From Bacteroidota bacterium (GTDB lineage: Bacteria; Bacteroidota; Ignavibacteria; Kapaibacteriales; Kapaibacteriaceae), in contig DNLG01000026.1 of NCBI GenBank assembly GCA_003488525.1, positions 15,956 to 24,130 on the forward strand: a stretch of DNA of 8,175 nt. The letters run 5' to 3'. The notes below the pieces were generated by a model, which did not search any database, was not told where the DNA came from, and saw only the letters and a list, made by a program, of their open reading frames with translations. Position numbers and translations under genes: made by a program. This document shows positions 7,069-8,175 of this stretch, piece after piece (position 1 is the stretch's first letter; the number at the start of each line of letters is the position of its first letter).

Positions 7069-7360
7069 CGTGGAAACTCTGTGCTTGCACTCTTACACAA
7101 CCCCTATTTCATCGGCATCGCGACCCTACATCTCTCTCTCTTTTGTTTCAAGATCAGAGGGGAAAACCTCACCTTGAACCTGCACTGCAATGAACAACAA
7201 GCGAACATCTAACGCTTGCTTTGCACACACTCTTGAACGAAACAAAACATCTCCGCGATTTTTCCACCACGAAATCCGCCGATCGTTGAAATCCTATAGA
7301 ACATTTCGGTTTGCATTTCTCCGATCTCTGTAAGTCCTGAAAACACCGCAATCCACACCG

Positions 7361-7376
7361 TGTGAACTGTGAACAA
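7361..7376 (+). repeat. Tandem TGTGAAC repeat overlapping a DnaA-box-like 9-mer
   Basis: TGTGAAC occurs twice head-to-tail (7361-7367 and 7368-7374). The second copy extends to TGTGAACAA, whose complement TTGTTCACA differs from the relaxed DnaA box TTATNCACA at one base. Just upstream, ACACCG is also repeated (7343-7348 and 7355-7360) around CAATCCACA. The repeats are short and could be coincidental. Confidence 0.3.
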
Positions 7377-7407
7377 CAGGTGTATGATCCGGTGGATAGC
7401 CTCGCAA

Positions 7408-8175
7408 CTAGCTATTCTGAGCAATGAAGGCCATGCACAGATCCACCGTTGCTGAAATTCCCTCCACGTGCGTTCGCTCCATTCCGTGCGAGGCCGCTAC
7501 TCCCGGACCGATCAGACCAACGCGGACGTCGGCACCGGCACGCAGGGCCGCCGTGCCATCGGAGCTGTAGAAAGGATAGACATCTACAGCATGGGCAATG
7601 CTATTTGATTCGGCCAGGCGCACAAGCTCTGCCCTGACGTGATAGTCATAAGGTCCGCCGGAGTCCTTCGCACAGATGGAACACTTCCGCTCGTTGCCTT
7701 CCAGAGAATCCCCTACAACGCCCATGTCGATCACGATCAGATCATTGATTGTTTCCGACAGTGATGGGGCTCCTCCGTGCCCTACTTCTTCATACGTGGA
7801 GAAGAACAGTTCGACAGGTAGGGGGCGACCCATCTTGGAGGCCCGGGCTGCCAGTTCGAACAGTACAGCGCAGCCGGCCTTGTTATCAAGGAAGTGACTC
7901 TTGATGTATCCATTTTCGAGACGCTGAAACTTCGGGTCGAACGCGATAATGTCGCCCGTACGAATCCCGAGCGCACGCACGTCTTCGGGTTTACTCACAG
8001 GCTCATCAATCCGGATATGCATCACCGATGTTGAGCGTTCCTTCGTGGCCGCACTGTTATTGGCGTGGGTTGACGGGTCATTAAGAAGCAGTGTTCCGGT
8101 ATACACACGATTATCCAACGTGTGGATACGTACATAGCCCCCTTCAAAGCTCGGAAGCAGAGGTCCACCCAAAAG
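7408..8175 (-). CDS. M42-family metallo-aminopeptidase (glutamyl aminopeptidase/endoglucanase-type), 5' end cut off
   Basis: This is the C-terminal 255 residues of a cytoplasmic di-metal aminopeptidase that trims amino acids from peptides, often as a large tetrahedral dodecamer. Counting from the codon at 8172, conserved pieces are HFLDNKAG (93-100) with bridging-metal ligand Asp96; STYEEVGHGG (125-134) with Glu128 as likely catalytic base and Glu129 as ligand; VIDMG (147-151) with ligand Asp149; YSSDGTAAL (202-210); and RTHVEG (233-238) with ligand His235. All metal ligands expected in this part are present. The insertion domain seems to span the first ~90 residues. The frame stays open to the window edge, so the TTG at 8172 is not the start; roughly 90 N-terminal residues, including the first metal-binding His, lie outside. 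It converges on serS. Substrate preference cannot be told. Confidence 0.92.
   Translation of the reverse strand, partial: LLGGPLLPSFEGGYVRIHTLDNRVYTGTLLLNDPSTHANNSAATKERSTSVMHIRIDEPVSKPEDVRALGIRTGDIIAFDPKFQRLENGYIKSHFLDNKAGCAVLFELAARASKMGRPLPVELFFSTYEEVGHGGAPSLSETINDLIVIDMGVVGDSLEGNERKCSICAKDSGGPYDYHVRAELVRLAESNSIAHAVDVYPFYSSDGTAALRAGADVRVGLIGPGVAASHGMERTHVEGISATVDLCMAFIAQNS

Larger units (their letters stand above)
6923..7407. other. 485-bp convergent intergenic region with no confident gene
   Basis: The stop codons of serS (+) and of the M42 peptidase (-) face each other across this gap, so it need not contain promoters for either neighbour. GC is about 44% by my count over 6961-7380, lower than the coding DNA around it. 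The + strand is purine-rich at 7023-7057 and pyrimidine-rich at 7085-7150. It holds a 14-bp palindrome, DnaA-box-like 9-mers, a tandem TGTGAAC repeat and two short ORFs (7045-7212 and 7190-7333, + strand) of doubtful reality. I see no tRNA, tmRNA, RNase P or SRP RNA signature. It may be a cryptic replication or regulatory element, an unrecognised ncRNA, or degraded sequence. Confidence 0.7.

Noticed and set aside
7128..7150. TC-repeat run as a microsatellite or terminator tail
   Set aside because: About five TC units followed by TTTTG with no strong stem before it; too short to call, and noted only as part of the strand asymmetry.
8121..8172. TTG at 8172 as the start of the M42 peptidase
   Set aside because: The frame stays open to the window edge, and the family needs roughly 90 more N-terminal residues carrying the first metal-binding His.
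1..8175. CRISPR array, insertion sequence or prophage
   Set aside because: No regularly spaced repeats, transposase, integrase or terminal inverted repeats are seen.

Overview
The window looks like a chromosomal segment from a member of the Bacteroidota/Chlorobi (FCB) group, possibly a Kapabacteria- or Ignavibacteria-like lineage. The main evidence is a secreted protein with a type IX secretion (T9SS) C-terminal sorting domain, together with weak or absent Shine-Dalgarno sequences before several genes. The exact lineage is inference; no rRNA or other taxonomic marker is present.

Layout, left to right. (1) The 3' end of mnmE (+), then a GNAT acetyltransferase (+) starting 3 bp after the mnmE stop. 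(2) A 144-bp spacer holding two ParB-binding parS-type palindromes and a third, unrelated 14-bp palindrome. (3) Full-length mnmG/gidA (+), the partner of MnmE in modifying wobble uridines of tRNA. (4) Convergent with mnmG, only 9 bp away, a large secreted arylsulfotransferase-like protein (-) with a signal peptide and a T9SS tail. (5) Divergent from it, full-length serS (+), seryl-tRNA synthetase. (6) A 485-bp stretch with no confident gene, lying between two convergent genes, about 44% GC, with strong purine/pyrimidine strand asymmetry and DnaA-box-like sequences. (7) The C-terminal two-thirds of an M42-family metallo-aminopeptidase (-), running off the right edge.

Three of the genes (mnmE, mnmG, serS) belong to tRNA modification and charging. 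The parS sites between mnmE/GNAT and mnmG suggest the segment is origin-proximal, which fits the usual position of mnmE/mnmG near oriC in many bacteria. The most speculative but potentially most interesting part is the 6923-7407 gap. It holds an AT-rich stretch, a trinucleotide-periodic purine run and a DnaA-box-like 9-mer in the order expected for an origin-unwinding module. However, the flanking genes point toward it, which argues against an active origin there. I see no CRISPR array, insertion sequence, rRNA or tRNA gene.
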